Below, one piece after another: positions 6,449 through 14,567 of a stretch of 19,025 nucleotides of DNA. This DNA comes from Alphaproteobacteria bacterium. GTDB lineage: Bacteria > Pseudomonadota > Alphaproteobacteria > Puniceispirillales > UBA1172. The translations under genes and the position numbers were made by a program. How positions within the stretch are numbered: position 1 is the stretch's first letter; the number at the start of each line of letters is the position of its first letter. Location: NCBI GenBank assembly GCA_023259875.1, contig JALRFL010000166.1, forward strand, positions 1 to 19,025. Direction: 5' to 3'. Below the pieces are notes generated by a model. The model worked only from the letters and a program-made list of their open reading frames with translations. It was not told where the DNA came from and searched no databases.

Positions 6449-6931
6449 ATGTTTGATTTTGGCTGGCAAGAGTTAATGTTAGTGGCATTTGTCTTGGTGC
6501 TCGTTGTGGGCCCCAAGGATTTGCCGCGTGCTCTTAAAACCTTTACCACTTACATGGGCAAGATCCGGGGGATGGCTAATGACTTTCGCTCATCCTTGAT
6601 GGAAGTGGCAGATCAGGAAGAGTTCAAAGAAGTCAAAAAGGCGATCGCCGATACCAAAACGGGTTTAATTGAACAAACCAAAGAACCCATGGCGGATATT
6701 CGCAAAAATATGGAAGAGGCAGGGAAAGCGGCGGAAATCACCGAGACGGTGGATAACATCAAAGACACGGCATCACAACTTAAGGCTGAAACACAAACGG
6801 CTTCCGCGTCCTCAGCATCAGCCAGCGAGAAAAAACCTGCCGAAAAAAATACTAACGCTAAAAAACCTCCTGCCCCAAAAGCGTCTACGAAACCAGCTTC
6901 GGCAAAATCGAAAACCCCTTCTTCATCTTAA
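6449..6931 (+). CDS. tatB: Sec-independent translocase subunit TatB
   Basis: TatB binds TatC and forms the receptor for twin-arginine signal peptides. The N-terminal segment FDFGWQELMLVAFVLVLVVG (residues 2-21) has the conserved Glu in the membrane helix (E8). It is followed by GPKDLPRALKTF, the Gly-Pro hinge and amphipathic helix typical of TatB rather than TatA. Residues ~40-115 are a charged helical region. Residues ~120-160 are a low-complexity Lys/Pro/Ala/Ser tail. AGGGA precedes the ATG by 7 bases. It lies between tatA and tatC in the usual order. Confidence 0.93.
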   Translation: MFDFGWQELMLVAFVLVLVVGPKDLPRALKTFTTYMGKIRGMANDFRSSLMEVADQEEFKEVKKAIADTKTGLIEQTKEPMADIRKNMEEAGKAAEITETVDNIKDTASQLKAETQTASASSASASEKKPAEKNTNAKKPPAPKASTKPASAKSKTPSSS

Positions 6932-6956
6932 ATCTAGGTCAGCGTAATTACCGATC

Positions 6957-7787
6957 ATGAGCGAAAAAGATAACACCATTTCAGAGGAACCAGACGAGCA
7001 GGGCGCCATGTCCCTGCTTGATCATTTGACAGAACTGCGAAATCGTCTCGCCATTTCTATTGGTCTTTTTCTTTTGCTGTTTATCATCTGTATGATCCCT
7101 TATGGGTCTGCTAGCAATACGCTGGCAACGCAAGTGCAGTTGTTTTTGCAACAACCTCTTGCCAATTGGTTTGCTGCCAATCAATTAGAGGGTCGGATGA
7201 TTTTTACGGCGTTGCATGAAGGGTTTTTCACCCAGATCAAGGTCGCTTTCTTTACTTCTCTTTTTGTGTCCTTTCCTTTTATCTTGCTGCAAATCTGGCG
7301 GTTTATTGCCCCGGGGCTTTACAAGAATGAAAAACAAGCATTTTTGCCGTTCTTAATTGCAACGCCAATTCTTTTCGTGATGGGCGGGGCATTGGTGTAT
7401 TATCTGGTCATACCGCCAGCGTGGAATTTCTTTTTGAGCTATCAGTTCACCGGCACGGAGACCAGCCTGCCAACCGAGGTTGAGCCGCGCATCAGTGAAT
7501 ATCTTAATCTGGTGATGCGTTTGATTTTTGCCTTTGGCGTTGCCTTTGAATTGCCTGTGGTGTTAATGCTGATGGCAAAGGTTGGTATGGTCACAGCTCA
7601 AGGCCTTAGAAACAAACGCCGCTACGCTATTGTTTTTGCCTTTATCGCCGCGGCTTTGTTGACACCGCCAGATGTCATCACACAGGTCATGCTGGCTGTT
7701 CCTGTGATCTTACTTTATGAAATTTCAATTATTGGCATTGTGCTAACCGTACGCCGCAAAGACGATGATGAAGACGATGAGGGGTGA
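6957..7787 (+). CDS. tatC: Sec-independent translocase subunit TatC
   Basis: TatC is the polytopic inner-membrane core that recognises the twin-arginine signal. After an acidic N-terminus comes the conserved LLDHLTELRNRL (residues ~20-31). Six hydrophobic segments follow, roughly at residues 34-50, 92-114, 130-152, 178-200, 216-232 and 237-256. WRFIAPGLYKNEKQA fits the conserved first cytoplasmic loop. FGVAFELPVVLML keeps the Glu found in the fourth span. The C-terminal tail ends RRKDDDEDDEG. The length of 276 is slightly above the usual 250 because of the N- and C-terminal tails. It begins 25 bases after tatB. Confidence 0.96.
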   Translation: MSEKDNTISEEPDEQGAMSLLDHLTELRNRLAISIGLFLLLFIICMIPYGSASNTLATQVQLFLQQPLANWFAANQLEGRMIFTALHEGFFTQIKVAFFTSLFVSFPFILLQIWRFIAPGLYKNEKQAFLPFLIATPILFVMGGALVYYLVIPPAWNFFLSYQFTGTETSLPTEVEPRISEYLNLVMRLIFAFGVAFELPVVLMLMAKVGMVTAQGLRNKRRYAIVFAFIAAALLTPPDVITQVMLAVPVILLYEISIIGIVLTVRRKDDDEDDEG

Positions 7788-7862
7788 TGCTTAACCGCCT
7801 TTGCAGAAAGCACCGACTTTGCCTTATGGCGTCTAACCCCCAAAATTGAAGGACGATTTCTC
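7788..7862. other. Gap between tatC and serS
   Basis: This 75-base spacer holds no gene. GAAGGA about 10 bases before the serS ATG is a good ribosome site. I see no convincing terminator hairpin with a T-run and no clear promoter pair. serS is probably read from the tat transcript. Confidence 0.4.
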
Positions 7863-9155
7863 ATGCATGATATTCGGTTTATCCGAAATAACCCTGATGC
7901 CTTTGACCAAGCGCTAGCTCGCCGCCGCATTGATCCAGCCGCCAAAGATATTCTGGCTGTTGATGAAAACCGCCGGCAGATTCAAACCGCCATGCAGGAA
8001 AAACAGCAAAAGCGAAATGCGCTTTCAAAAGATGTGGGTAAGATCAAATCTTCTGGTGGTGATGCCTCTCAATTGATTGATGAGGTGGCAGAGTTGAAAT
8101 CCAGCCTTGCTGAAATGGAAGAACAAGACCGGGCGCTTGCGGTTCAGCTTGATGCGATGCTGATGGAATATCCCAATATTCTTGATGATCAGGTGCCTGA
8201 TGGCAGTGACGAAGACGACAATTTGCTGATCCGAAGTGTGGGTGAACCTGCACGGCCTAGTTTTCCTGCCAAAGATCATGTCGCGCTTGGTGAAGGGTTA
8301 GATATGATGGATTTTGCCTTAGGGGCAAAGCTATCTGGCTCGCGTTTTGTTGTTTTGCGCGGCGCATTGGCAAGGCTAGAACGGGCGATTGCCGCCTTTA
8401 TGCTGGACACCCACACCTCCGAGTTTGGTTATATTGAACACCAGCCGCCATTTTTGGTACGGGGGGAAACTATGGCAGGCACAGGCCAGTTGCCTAAGTT
8501 TGCCGAAGATTTATTTCATACCACCGATGATCGCTGGCTTATTCCAACCGCAGAAGTGCCGCTTACCAATCTTGTGGCAGGAGAGATTTTGGATGAATCC
8601 AGTCTGCCGTTACGATTTACCGCTTACACCCCATGCTTTCGGGCAGAGGCAGGGGCGGCAGGGCGTGATACACGCGGCATGATCCGCCAGCATCAGTTTA
8701 GCAAAGTTGAGCTAGTTTCCATCAGTCATCCTGATCATTCGGATGAAGAATTGGAACGCATGACTTCCTGCGCAGAGGCTATTCTGAAACGCTTGGAATT
8801 GCCTTATCGGGTGATGAAACTGTGTTCTGGTGATACCGGGTTTTCTGCCCGTACCACTTATGACATTGAGGTATGGTTGCCGGGGCAAGACGAAGGAAAA
8901 GGGATGTATCGCGAGATTTCATCCTGTTCAAATTGCGGTGATTTTCAAGCGCGCCGGATGCGGGCCCGATACAAGAACGAGGCCAGCAAAAGCAATGAGT
9001 TTGTCCATACCCTTAACGGATCAGGTCTTGCGGTTGGCCGGACGATGATTGCGATTATGGAAAATGGACAACAAGAAGACGGAAGCATCGCTTTGCCTGA
9101 TGTCTTGCACCCTTATATGGGTGGAATGAAAACCATTGAAAGAACAGGCGCATGA
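7863..9155 (+). CDS. serS: Seryl-tRNA synthetase
   Basis: This class II synthetase charges tRNA-Ser. Residues ~28-105 form the long antiparallel coiled-coil arm that contacts the tRNA variable arm. The catalytic domain contains motif 2, TPCFRAEAGAAGRDTRGMIR (256-275, Arg260 and Glu262), followed by HQFSKVELV. Motif 3 is GSGLAVGRTMIAIMEN (386-401, Arg393). The TAEVPLTNL segment (229-237) of the active site is present. At 430 residues the length is normal. The gene ends in an ATGA overlap with surE. Confidence 0.97.
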   Translation: MHDIRFIRNNPDAFDQALARRRIDPAAKDILAVDENRRQIQTAMQEKQQKRNALSKDVGKIKSSGGDASQLIDEVAELKSSLAEMEEQDRALAVQLDAMLMEYPNILDDQVPDGSDEDDNLLIRSVGEPARPSFPAKDHVALGEGLDMMDFALGAKLSGSRFVVLRGALARLERAIAAFMLDTHTSEFGYIEHQPPFLVRGETMAGTGQLPKFAEDLFHTTDDRWLIPTAEVPLTNLVAGEILDESSLPLRFTAYTPCFRAEAGAAGRDTRGMIRQHQFSKVELVSISHPDHSDEELERMTSCAEAILKRLELPYRVMKLCSGDTGFSARTTYDIEVWLPGQDEGKGMYREISSCSNCGDFQARRMRARYKNEASKSNEFVHTLNGSGLAVGRTMIAIMENGQQEDGSIALPDVLHPYMGGMKTIERTGA

Positions 9156-9940
9156 AACCGCAAAGCCAAGGCCGTGTTGGGCGAATATTGATCACTAATG
9201 ATGATGGTATCCATGCCGCCGGATTAAAAGTGCTAGAGGCGATTGCCCACACACTCGCGGATGAGGTATGGGTATTTGCCCCTGACGGCAATTGTTCTGG
9301 CTATGGACGCGCTTTGACTTTGACCCGTGATCTGAATGTCACGCGTCATGATGATAAGCGCTATTCCTGTGATGGCACGCCTGCGGATTGCATGGTGCTT
9401 GCTCTTAATCATTTTATGGCCAAAGACAGACCGGATCTGGTCTTGAGCGGCGTGAATTTGGGGATGAATATCGCGGATGATATCACCTGTTCAGGCACGA
9501 TAGGGGCGGCATGGGAAGCCTCTTTTCATGGTATTCCCTCGGTTGCTTTATCCCAGAAAATCAATCGGCAAAATATGCCTGTTGATCCTTTGGATGCGTA
9601 TGAAATCACCCAAAAGGAAGCCGCACCTTTGTTGCAAAATCTAATCAAAATGGGTTGGCAAGACGATATCATCATGAATATCAACTTTCCCACCACAACC
9701 CCTAAAGGCATCCAAGCCTTTCAAGTGGGGCGTCATAAAGCCTCTGATGAAATTGTGCCATCAGAGGCAGAAAACGCGTTTCGGATCGGTTTATTAAGAC
9801 AGCGCAGACAAGTGACACAAAATGATGATTACTATGGCGTGATGAATGATTATATCACCGTAACGCCACTGGCCTTGAATATGACACATCAAGATACCCT
9901 GAATGATCTCAATCAATTCTTCGATGAACGGGCAGAATAA
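9152..9940 (+). CDS. surE: 5'-nucleotidase / stationary-phase survival protein SurE
   Basis: SurE is a divalent-metal-dependent phosphatase acting on nucleoside 5'-monophosphates and related substrates. The first beta strand ends with ILITNDDGIHAAGL, holding the metal-binding Asp17 and Asp18. SGYGRALTLT (49-58) supplies the conserved Ser49. SGVNLGMNIADDITCSGTIG (99-118) supplies Asn102. The C-terminal swap region follows. The length of 262 fits the family. The first ten residues are a small extension compared with many SurE proteins, and a GTG at 9173 could be an alternative start. The ATGA overlap with serS favours 9152. The surE-pcm-nlpD order is a widely conserved stress-survival cluster. 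Confidence 0.96.
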   Translation: MKPQSQGRVGRILITNDDGIHAAGLKVLEAIAHTLADEVWVFAPDGNCSGYGRALTLTRDLNVTRHDDKRYSCDGTPADCMVLALNHFMAKDRPDLVLSGVNLGMNIADDITCSGTIGAAWEASFHGIPSVALSQKINRQNMPVDPLDAYEITQKEAAPLLQNLIKMGWQDDIIMNINFPTTTPKGIQAFQVGRHKASDEIVPSEAENAFRIGLLRQRRQVTQNDDYYGVMNDYITVTPLALNMTHQDTLNDLNQFFDERAE

Positions 9941-10595
9941 CAAAGATTGGCTATTTGCCGCCAGAGCCGGTCTGATCATGACCTTACGCGGCATGGGTAT
10001 GCGTGACACTTCAACCCTTGCCGCCATTGAAAAAACCCCTCGTGAGGCTTTCATCCCTAGCGCCTTGCATCAACACGCTTATGATAATGTGTCTTTACCG
10101 ATCAGCCATGGGCAAACCATAAGCCAGCCATTTATTGTCGCGTTAATGACCGCAAGTCTAGAATTAACCGGACGGGAAAGGGTGCTTGAGATTGGCACGG
10201 GAAGCGGATATCAGGCGTCTGTCTTATCACATCTTTGCCGCCGCGTTTATACCATTGAACGCATTCGGCCATTGCTGGTAGAGGCTGAACGCCGTTTTAA
10301 GATGCTAAAATTGATGAATATCACAAGCCGCCTAGGGGATGGCCAGTTTGGCTGGCCTGAGGCGGCGCCATTTGACCGCGTCATTGTCACTTGTGGGGCA
10401 TCGGAAATACCGCTTCACTTGCTGGCACAAATAAAGGATGATGGTATTATGATTGTTCCGGTGGATAGCCCCGGTGGACACCAGAAGCTGAAAAAAGTAA
10501 CATGGAACGAAGACAGAAGCGCACCTGTTGTCAAGGATATGATAGATGTTCGTTTTGTTCCGTTGTTGTCAGATGTGGTTGAGGATAAAGACTGA
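9903..10595 (+). CDS. pcm: Protein-L-isoaspartate O-methyltransferase
   Basis: Pcm uses S-adenosylmethionine to methylate abnormal isoaspartyl residues, starting their repair. IPSALHQHAYDNVSLPISHG (51-70) and QTISQPFIVALMTASL match the substrate-binding region. Motif I VLEIGTGSGYQASVL (94-108) is the methyl-donor loop. It is followed by VYTIERIRPL and, further on, FDRVIVTCGASEIPLHLLAQ. The ATG at 9903 gives 230 residues and a 38-base overlap with surE. A second ATG at 9924 would shorten the overlap to 17 bases. Neither has a clear ribosome site, so the exact start is open. The stop directly abuts the nlpD-like ATG. Confidence 0.94.
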   Translation: MISINSSMNGQNNKDWLFAARAGLIMTLRGMGMRDTSTLAAIEKTPREAFIPSALHQHAYDNVSLPISHGQTISQPFIVALMTASLELTGRERVLEIGTGSGYQASVLSHLCRRVYTIERIRPLLVEAERRFKMLKLMNITSRLGDGQFGWPEAAPFDRVIVTCGASEIPLHLLAQIKDDGIMIVPVDSPGGHQKLKKVTWNEDRSAPVVKDMIDVRFVPLLSDVVEDKD

Positions 10596-11558
10596 ATGCT
10601 GAAATCATTGACAAAAGATTCCGGTTTTTATCTGCTGATCGCCTTACTTTTGCTAGGGATGTTATCAGCCTGTCAGCCCATGGGCGGCGAACGCGCGGCT
10701 TTACCTGTGATCAACGCCCCTAATCGTGTTGATACCGAACAAGTGCCACCTGATGGCATTGTTAAGGTTCAGCCGGGGGACACAATTTACACCGTTGCCA
10801 ACCGTTATGGGGTCACACCGCGTAAGATCATTCTGGGCAATCAACTGACGCCCCCTTATAGCCTTGATCATCTGGCAACATTAATTTTGCCAAAACCGCG
10901 CAATCATCGGGTTAAGCCTGATGATACCATTGATAAAATTTCTGCCCGATATGCGGTGACTCGGCATGAATTGATCCGATTAAATCAATTAAAAGAACCT
11001 TATCAGCTGATCCCTGGCACGACCATTGTCATTCCACAGGCTCTTGATTATTCCATGCTTGATTTTCCGGGTATTGAACCCAGCAGCAGCATCAAGGTGA
11101 TCCCGGGCTCTGAATTGCCGGCTCAGCCCTCAACCGCGCCATCACAAACAACAGCGACGGCCACTGTCCCACCTGCAGGCAGTCTAGCCTTTTCTTGGCC
11201 AGCAAGAGGGCAGGTCATAGATCGCTTTGGACTGGTCAGCAGTGGCATTCAGAATGACGGTATTAATATTGCCGGCAATTTAGGTGATCCTATCTATGCT
11301 GCCTCTGATGGCACGGTGGCTTTCGTTGGCAGAGAATTGAAATCTTTTGGCAATATGATCCTCATTAAACATGATAATGGTTGGATTACGGCTTATGCTC
11401 ATCTTGGTGAGATAAAAGTACAAGAAGGTCAAGCCATTTCCCGTGGCGGAGTGATTGGCTTAATGGGGCAAAGCGGTAAAGTGAGCCGTCCGCAGTTGCA
11501 TTTTCAGATACGGCAATCGCGCAAGCCTGTTGATCCAATCCCTTACTTAAGGTCTTAG
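10596..11558 (+). CDS. nlpD: NlpD-like lipoprotein: two LysM repeats and an inactive M23 domain
   Basis: This is a predicted cell-envelope lipoprotein that binds peptidoglycan and likely activates amidases that split the septum. The signal segment FYLLIALLLLGMLSAC ends in an LSAC lipobox with Cys26 as the lipid site. Two LysM repeats follow: VKVQPGDTIYTVANRYGVTP (~55-74) and HRVKPDDTIDKISARYAVTR (~103-122). A Pro/Thr/Ala linker leads to an M23 (LytM) domain (~210-318). Active M23 enzymes have H-x3-D and HxH zinc ligands. Here the first motif reads NDGINIAG, so the His and Asp are both Asn, and the last reads QLHFQIR, so the first His is Gln. The YAHL His remains. This loss mirrors E. coli NlpD and EnvC, which are activators rather than peptidases. 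It starts with the base after the pcm stop and ends a long plus-strand operon. Confidence 0.9.
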   Translation: MLKSLTKDSGFYLLIALLLLGMLSACQPMGGERAALPVINAPNRVDTEQVPPDGIVKVQPGDTIYTVANRYGVTPRKIILGNQLTPPYSLDHLATLILPKPRNHRVKPDDTIDKISARYAVTRHELIRLNQLKEPYQLIPGTTIVIPQALDYSMLDFPGIEPSSSIKVIPGSELPAQPSTAPSQTTATATVPPAGSLAFSWPARGQVIDRFGLVSSGIQNDGINIAGNLGDPIYAASDGTVAFVGRELKSFGNMILIKHDNGWITAYAHLGEIKVQEGQAISRGGVIGLMGQSGKVSRPQLHFQIRQSRKPVDPIPYLRS

Positions 11559-11578
11559 CATCGCTGAAAGCATCGCGA

Positions 11579-12460
11579 TTAGGTCAACTGAACCTTTATT
11601 CCAGAAGCCCCGGCCATATCAGTTATAAATTGCCATGCCACCCGACCTGAACGACTGCCTCTTGTCACTGACCATTCCAGCGCATCGCGGTGAAGGGCAG
11701 AGCGGGCATCAGCCGCCGCCGCAAGACCAATCGCATCCGCGTAAGCATCAATCATGGCAAGATAGGTCTCTTGATCAATGCTATGAAAGCCTAGCCACAA
11801 TCCAAACCGATCGGAAAGCGAGACTTTTTCTTCAACCGCTTCAGATGGATTGATGGCGGTTGAACGTTCATTATCAATCATATCCCTAGACATTAAATGG
11901 CGGCGATTTGAAGTCGCATAAAAAATCACCCCTTCGGGTTTGCCCTCAATGCCGCCTTCAAGAACCGCTTTGAGAGACTTATATGAAGTCTCAGCCCCTT
12001 CAAAGGCGAGATCATCACAAAACACAATAAAGCGACGGTCACGCTCGGCGGATAGATGGGACAATAAGCGTGGCAGGCTTTCAAGGTCTTCGCGGTGAAT
12101 TTCAACTAAAGTCAAAGACGAGAATGAAGCAATATCCGCATGAACGGCTTTTACCAAGGATGATTTGCCTGTGCCGCGTGCCCCCCATAATAAGGCGTTA
12201 TTGGCTGGCAGGCCTTGGGCAAAACGGCTGGTATTGGCATAAAGCGCGTCGGTTTGATGATCAATCCCCTTCAGCAAAGCCAAAGGGATGTGATTAACGC
12301 GTGGGACAGCGTGAAACCGATCTGGGTTCGTGTTCCAAACATAGGCCTGATGGTCATGATCCATGATTGGCGTATCAGATGACGCAGACAAGCGCTCAAG
12401 CGCATTGGCGATGCGGCGGACTTCAGTAAGGATATCCATTTGATCAGATGACATGATCAT
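11579..12460 (-). CDS. DUF815-type P-loop ATPase
   Basis: This is a cytoplasmic AAA-like ATPase of the DUF815 family, whose cellular role is not established. Residues ~50-75 contain PRVNHIPLALLKGIDHQTDA, typical of the family's lead-in. Walker A is WGARGTGKSSLVKAV (92-106). Walker B is RRFIVFCDDLAFEGAE (142-157), with Asp-Asp rather than Asp-Glu. YATSNRRHLMSRD (181-193) fits sensor 1. FGLWLGFHSIDQETYLAMID in the C-terminal half precedes the lid domain. The length of 293 is normal. It is transcribed opposite to its neighbours: convergent with the nlpD-like gene (20-base gap) and divergent from yajC. ATGs at 12460, 12454 and 12439 are all possible starts. This position between nlpD and yajC recurs in alphaproteobacteria. 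Confidence 0.85.
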   Translation of the reverse strand: MIMSSDQMDILTEVRRIANALERLSASSDTPIMDHDHQAYVWNTNPDRFHAVPRVNHIPLALLKGIDHQTDALYANTSRFAQGLPANNALLWGARGTGKSSLVKAVHADIASFSSLTLVEIHREDLESLPRLLSHLSAERDRRFIVFCDDLAFEGAETSYKSLKAVLEGGIEGKPEGVIFYATSNRRHLMSRDMIDNERSTAINPSEAVEEKVSLSDRFGLWLGFHSIDQETYLAMIDAYADAIGLAAAADARSALHRDALEWSVTRGSRSGRVAWQFITDMAGASGIKVQLT

Positions 12461-12462
12461 AT

Positions 12463-12491
12463 ATCTATCGCCTAGCTAGCGTTTTGGTCAA
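12463..12491 (-). promoter_or_regulatory. Possible promoter for the DUF815 ATPase
   Basis: On the minus strand TTGACC (12491-12486), a 17-base spacer and ATAGAT (12468-12463) resemble -35 and -10 boxes. The predicted transcript start falls at about the first ATG (12460). If the promoter is real, the message is either leaderless or translated from the later ATG at 12439. The -10 match is only moderate. Confidence 0.25.
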
Positions 12492-12536
12492 TGCTTATTC
12501 CTTTTTCCAATAGAACAAAAAAACATGGATTTGCGT

Positions 12537-12565
12537 TTGTTTTCTGACCTTCGGCATTGTATGTT
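12537..12565 (+). promoter_or_regulatory. Possible promoter for yajC-secDF
   Basis: TTGTTT (12537-12542), a 17-base spacer and TATGTT (12560-12565) lie about 38 bases upstream of the yajC ATG at 12604. This is the only sizeable plus-strand gap before the Sec operon and the right place for its promoter. It is based on pattern only. Confidence 0.35.
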
Positions 12566-12603
12566 GTTGACCATATACAGCTATTCATAAAGTGGAGCTT
12601 TTC

Positions 12604-12981
12604 ATGATCATTTCCCCAGCGTATGCGCAGGATGCCGCCGCGGCGGGTGGAGTTTTTGGTGCGTTGTTGCCATTTCTGCTAATTTTTGTTGTTTTCTATT
12701 TCCTGTTAATCAGACCACAACAAAAACGCGCAAGAGAGCATCAGGCCTTAGTCAACAGTTTGAAAAAGGGTGATATCGTTATCACCTCTGGTGGGATCAA
12801 AGGCAAAGTTATCAAATCTGTTGACGGCAACGAAACCGTTGATGTGGAAATTGCCAAAGATGTTACGGTTGCTGTTCTTCGTCATTTTATCACAGAATGC
12901 CGCGATAAAGACGGTCAGGTGATTACCCGTAACGCCCAACAACAGGCACAGCAAGCACCATCCGCTAAGGCGAAAAAGTAA
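12604..12981 (+). CDS. yajC: Preprotein translocase subunit YajC
   Basis: YajC is a small single-span membrane protein that associates with SecDF and SecYEG. The 125-residue product has a short N-terminus ending in PAYAQDAAAAGG, a membrane helix ALLPFLLIFVVFYFLLIRPQ (~20-39), and the conserved cytoplasmic part RPQQKRAREHQALVNSLKKG and DIVITSGGIKGKV. I chose ATG 12604 rather than GTG 12592. GGAG at 12594-12597 gives ATG 12604 a six-base spacing, whereas GTG 12592 would place the ribosome site inside the coding region. It is followed by secD after 27 bases. Confidence 0.95.
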   Translation: MIISPAYAQDAAAAGGVFGALLPFLLIFVVFYFLLIRPQQKRAREHQALVNSLKKGDIVITSGGIKGKVIKSVDGNETVDVEIAKDVTVAVLRHFITECRDKDGQVITRNAQQQAQQAPSAKAKK

Positions 12982-13008
12982 GTTAGCCTCAGATCGGATA
13001 ATTTGTTT

Positions 13009-14565
13009 ATGATACGCATTCCTTCATGGCATTATGGCCTCAGCATTTTGGTGGTGGCCGCGCTTGGATTTTTGGCCATCGGCAATCTCATGCCGCGCCA
13101 AAGCGATAGCCGTTTTGGCATTAACCTTGGCCTTGATCTTCAAGGTGGATCATATCTCTTGCTTGAGGTGGATATGGACGCCGTGATTGAAGAACGCGTA
13201 TCCAGTCTGGCCGAGACAATCCGCGTGGAAATGCGTGACAAACGCATTGGGATTAGCAATCTGGAATCAGATACAACAGAGGTTCGTTTTGAATTGCGCG
13301 AGGCCATTCATTTCATTGAGGCGCGTGATATTCTCAATGGACTAGTGACCAGCGATATGGTGATCACGCCAACGGATAATCGCTTTGTCATTGGTTTTGA
13401 TGAGGCAGGGCGAGATCGTCTGACAACTTTAACCGTAGGTCAGGCGATTGAAATTGTTCGCGCCAGAGTGGATGAAACCGGCACGAAAGAGCCAATTATC
13501 CAACGCCAAGGATATAATCGTATCTTATTACAATTGCCAGGAATTGATGATCCGGAACAAGTCAAATTGTTGCTTGGACGGACGGCTAAATTAGGGTTTC
13601 AATTGGTTGATATATCCGCTTCTGCGGTTGATGTTCGGGCATCTGGCCGCGTGCCGCCGGGATCAGAATTGTTGCCATCTCGAGATGATCCGGAAGTGTT
13701 TTATCTGCTTAATAAACGGGTCATGGTTAGCGGTGAGATGCTAGAGGATGCAAGGCCGGGGTTTGACGGTAACACCAATGAACCTGTGGTATCTTTTACG
13801 CTTAACGCAACAGGGGCAGAGCGTTTTGGCAGGGTGACAGGGCAAAATATTGGTCGGCAATTCGCCATTGTTCTGGATGATCAGGTGATTTCCGCTCCTG
13901 TCATTCGCGCGCAAATCTTTGCCAATGGGCAGATATCAGGTGATTTTTCTGTTGAGGAGACCAATGATTTGTCTTTGCTGTTGCGATCAGGGGCATTACC
14001 TGCACCGCTTGAAGTGGTAGAGGAACGATCCATTGGCCCCGGCCTAGGAAGCGATTCGATCAAAGCCGGTGAGATTGCCGCCATGATTGGCTTAATTGGC
14101 GTTGCTATCTTTATGATTATCAATTACGGCGTTGTTGGCGTTTTGGCGGTGATTGCGATTTTTGCCAATATGCTGTTGCTGTTTGGGCAGTTAACTATCC
14201 TTGGGGCAACCCTAACCTTGCCGGGCATTGCCGGTATTGTGCTGACCATCGGCATGGCGGTGGATGCTAATATTATCATCTTTGAGCGCATCAAAGAGGA
14301 ATTGGCGGCAGGCCGCAAATTAGCCACTGCGTTTAAGACAGGGTTTAATCAGGCCACGGGAACAATTATTGACGCCAATCTGACGACTTTAGCCGCCGCG
14401 CTTTGTCTTTTTCTTATTGGATCAGGGCCTATCAAAGGCTTTTCTGTGACCATTTCGGTTGGCGTGATCTCATCCATGTTTTCCGCTATTCTTATCACTC
14501 GGCTTTTATTGGCCTTATGGATCAATATCACTAAGCCGCGCCGCTTATTTTATCAGGAGGTATGA
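13009..14565 (+). CDS. secD: Protein translocase subunit SecD
   Basis: SecD with SecF uses the proton motive force to complete export through SecYEG. The 518-residue protein has an N-terminal span (~9-28) and the conserved GINLGLDLQGGSYLLLEVD (37-55). A large periplasmic P1 domain follows, with GRTAKLGFQLVD and later DDPEVFYLLNKRV. Five C-terminal spans begin with IAAMIGLIGVAIFMIINYG. GMAVDANIIIFERIKEEL is the conserved fourth-span motif holding the proton-path Asp. ATG 13009 fits the family N-terminus (MIRIPSWHYG); a TTG at 13003 is possible but less likely. The length is normal for a separate SecD. Confidence 0.97.
   Translation: MIRIPSWHYGLSILVVAALGFLAIGNLMPRQSDSRFGINLGLDLQGGSYLLLEVDMDAVIEERVSSLAETIRVEMRDKRIGISNLESDTTEVRFELREAIHFIEARDILNGLVTSDMVITPTDNRFVIGFDEAGRDRLTTLTVGQAIEIVRARVDETGTKEPIIQRQGYNRILLQLPGIDDPEQVKLLLGRTAKLGFQLVDISASAVDVRASGRVPPGSELLPSRDDPEVFYLLNKRVMVSGEMLEDARPGFDGNTNEPVVSFTLNATGAERFGRVTGQNIGRQFAIVLDDQVISAPVIRAQIFANGQISGDFSVEETNDLSLLLRSGALPAPLEVVEERSIGPGLGSDSIKAGEIAAMIGLIGVAIFMIINYGVVGVLAVIAIFANMLLLFGQLTILGATLTLPGIAGIVLTIGMAVDANIIIFERIKEELAAGRKLATAFKTGFNQATGTIIDANLTTLAAALCLFLIGSGPIKGFSVTISVGVISSMFSAILITRLLLALWINITKPRRLFYQEV
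14555..14560 (+). promoter_or_regulatory. Strong ribosome site that sets the secF start
   Basis: AGGAGG at 14555-14560, inside the last secD codons, lies one base from ATG 14562 but seven bases from ATG 14568. The spacing favours 14568, although 14562 would give a four-base ATGA overlap with secD. Confidence 0.6.
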
Positions 14566-14567
14566 TC

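Noticed and set aside
9055..9291. Minus-strand frame across the serS/surE junction
   Set aside because: It is a shadow of two well-supported genes and has no recognisable features.
11557..11576. Direct repeat AGCATCGC twice and a weak ATCGC/GCGAT stem between convergent genes
   Set aside because: The repeats are eight bases and the stem five, with no T-run. This is too weak to call a terminator or att site.
12592..12603. GTG start for yajC
   Set aside because: The GTG overlaps the GGAG ribosome site that serves the ATG at 12604.
13003..13008. TTG start for secD
   Set aside because: The ATG two codons later fits the family N-terminus, and no ribosome site favours the TTG.
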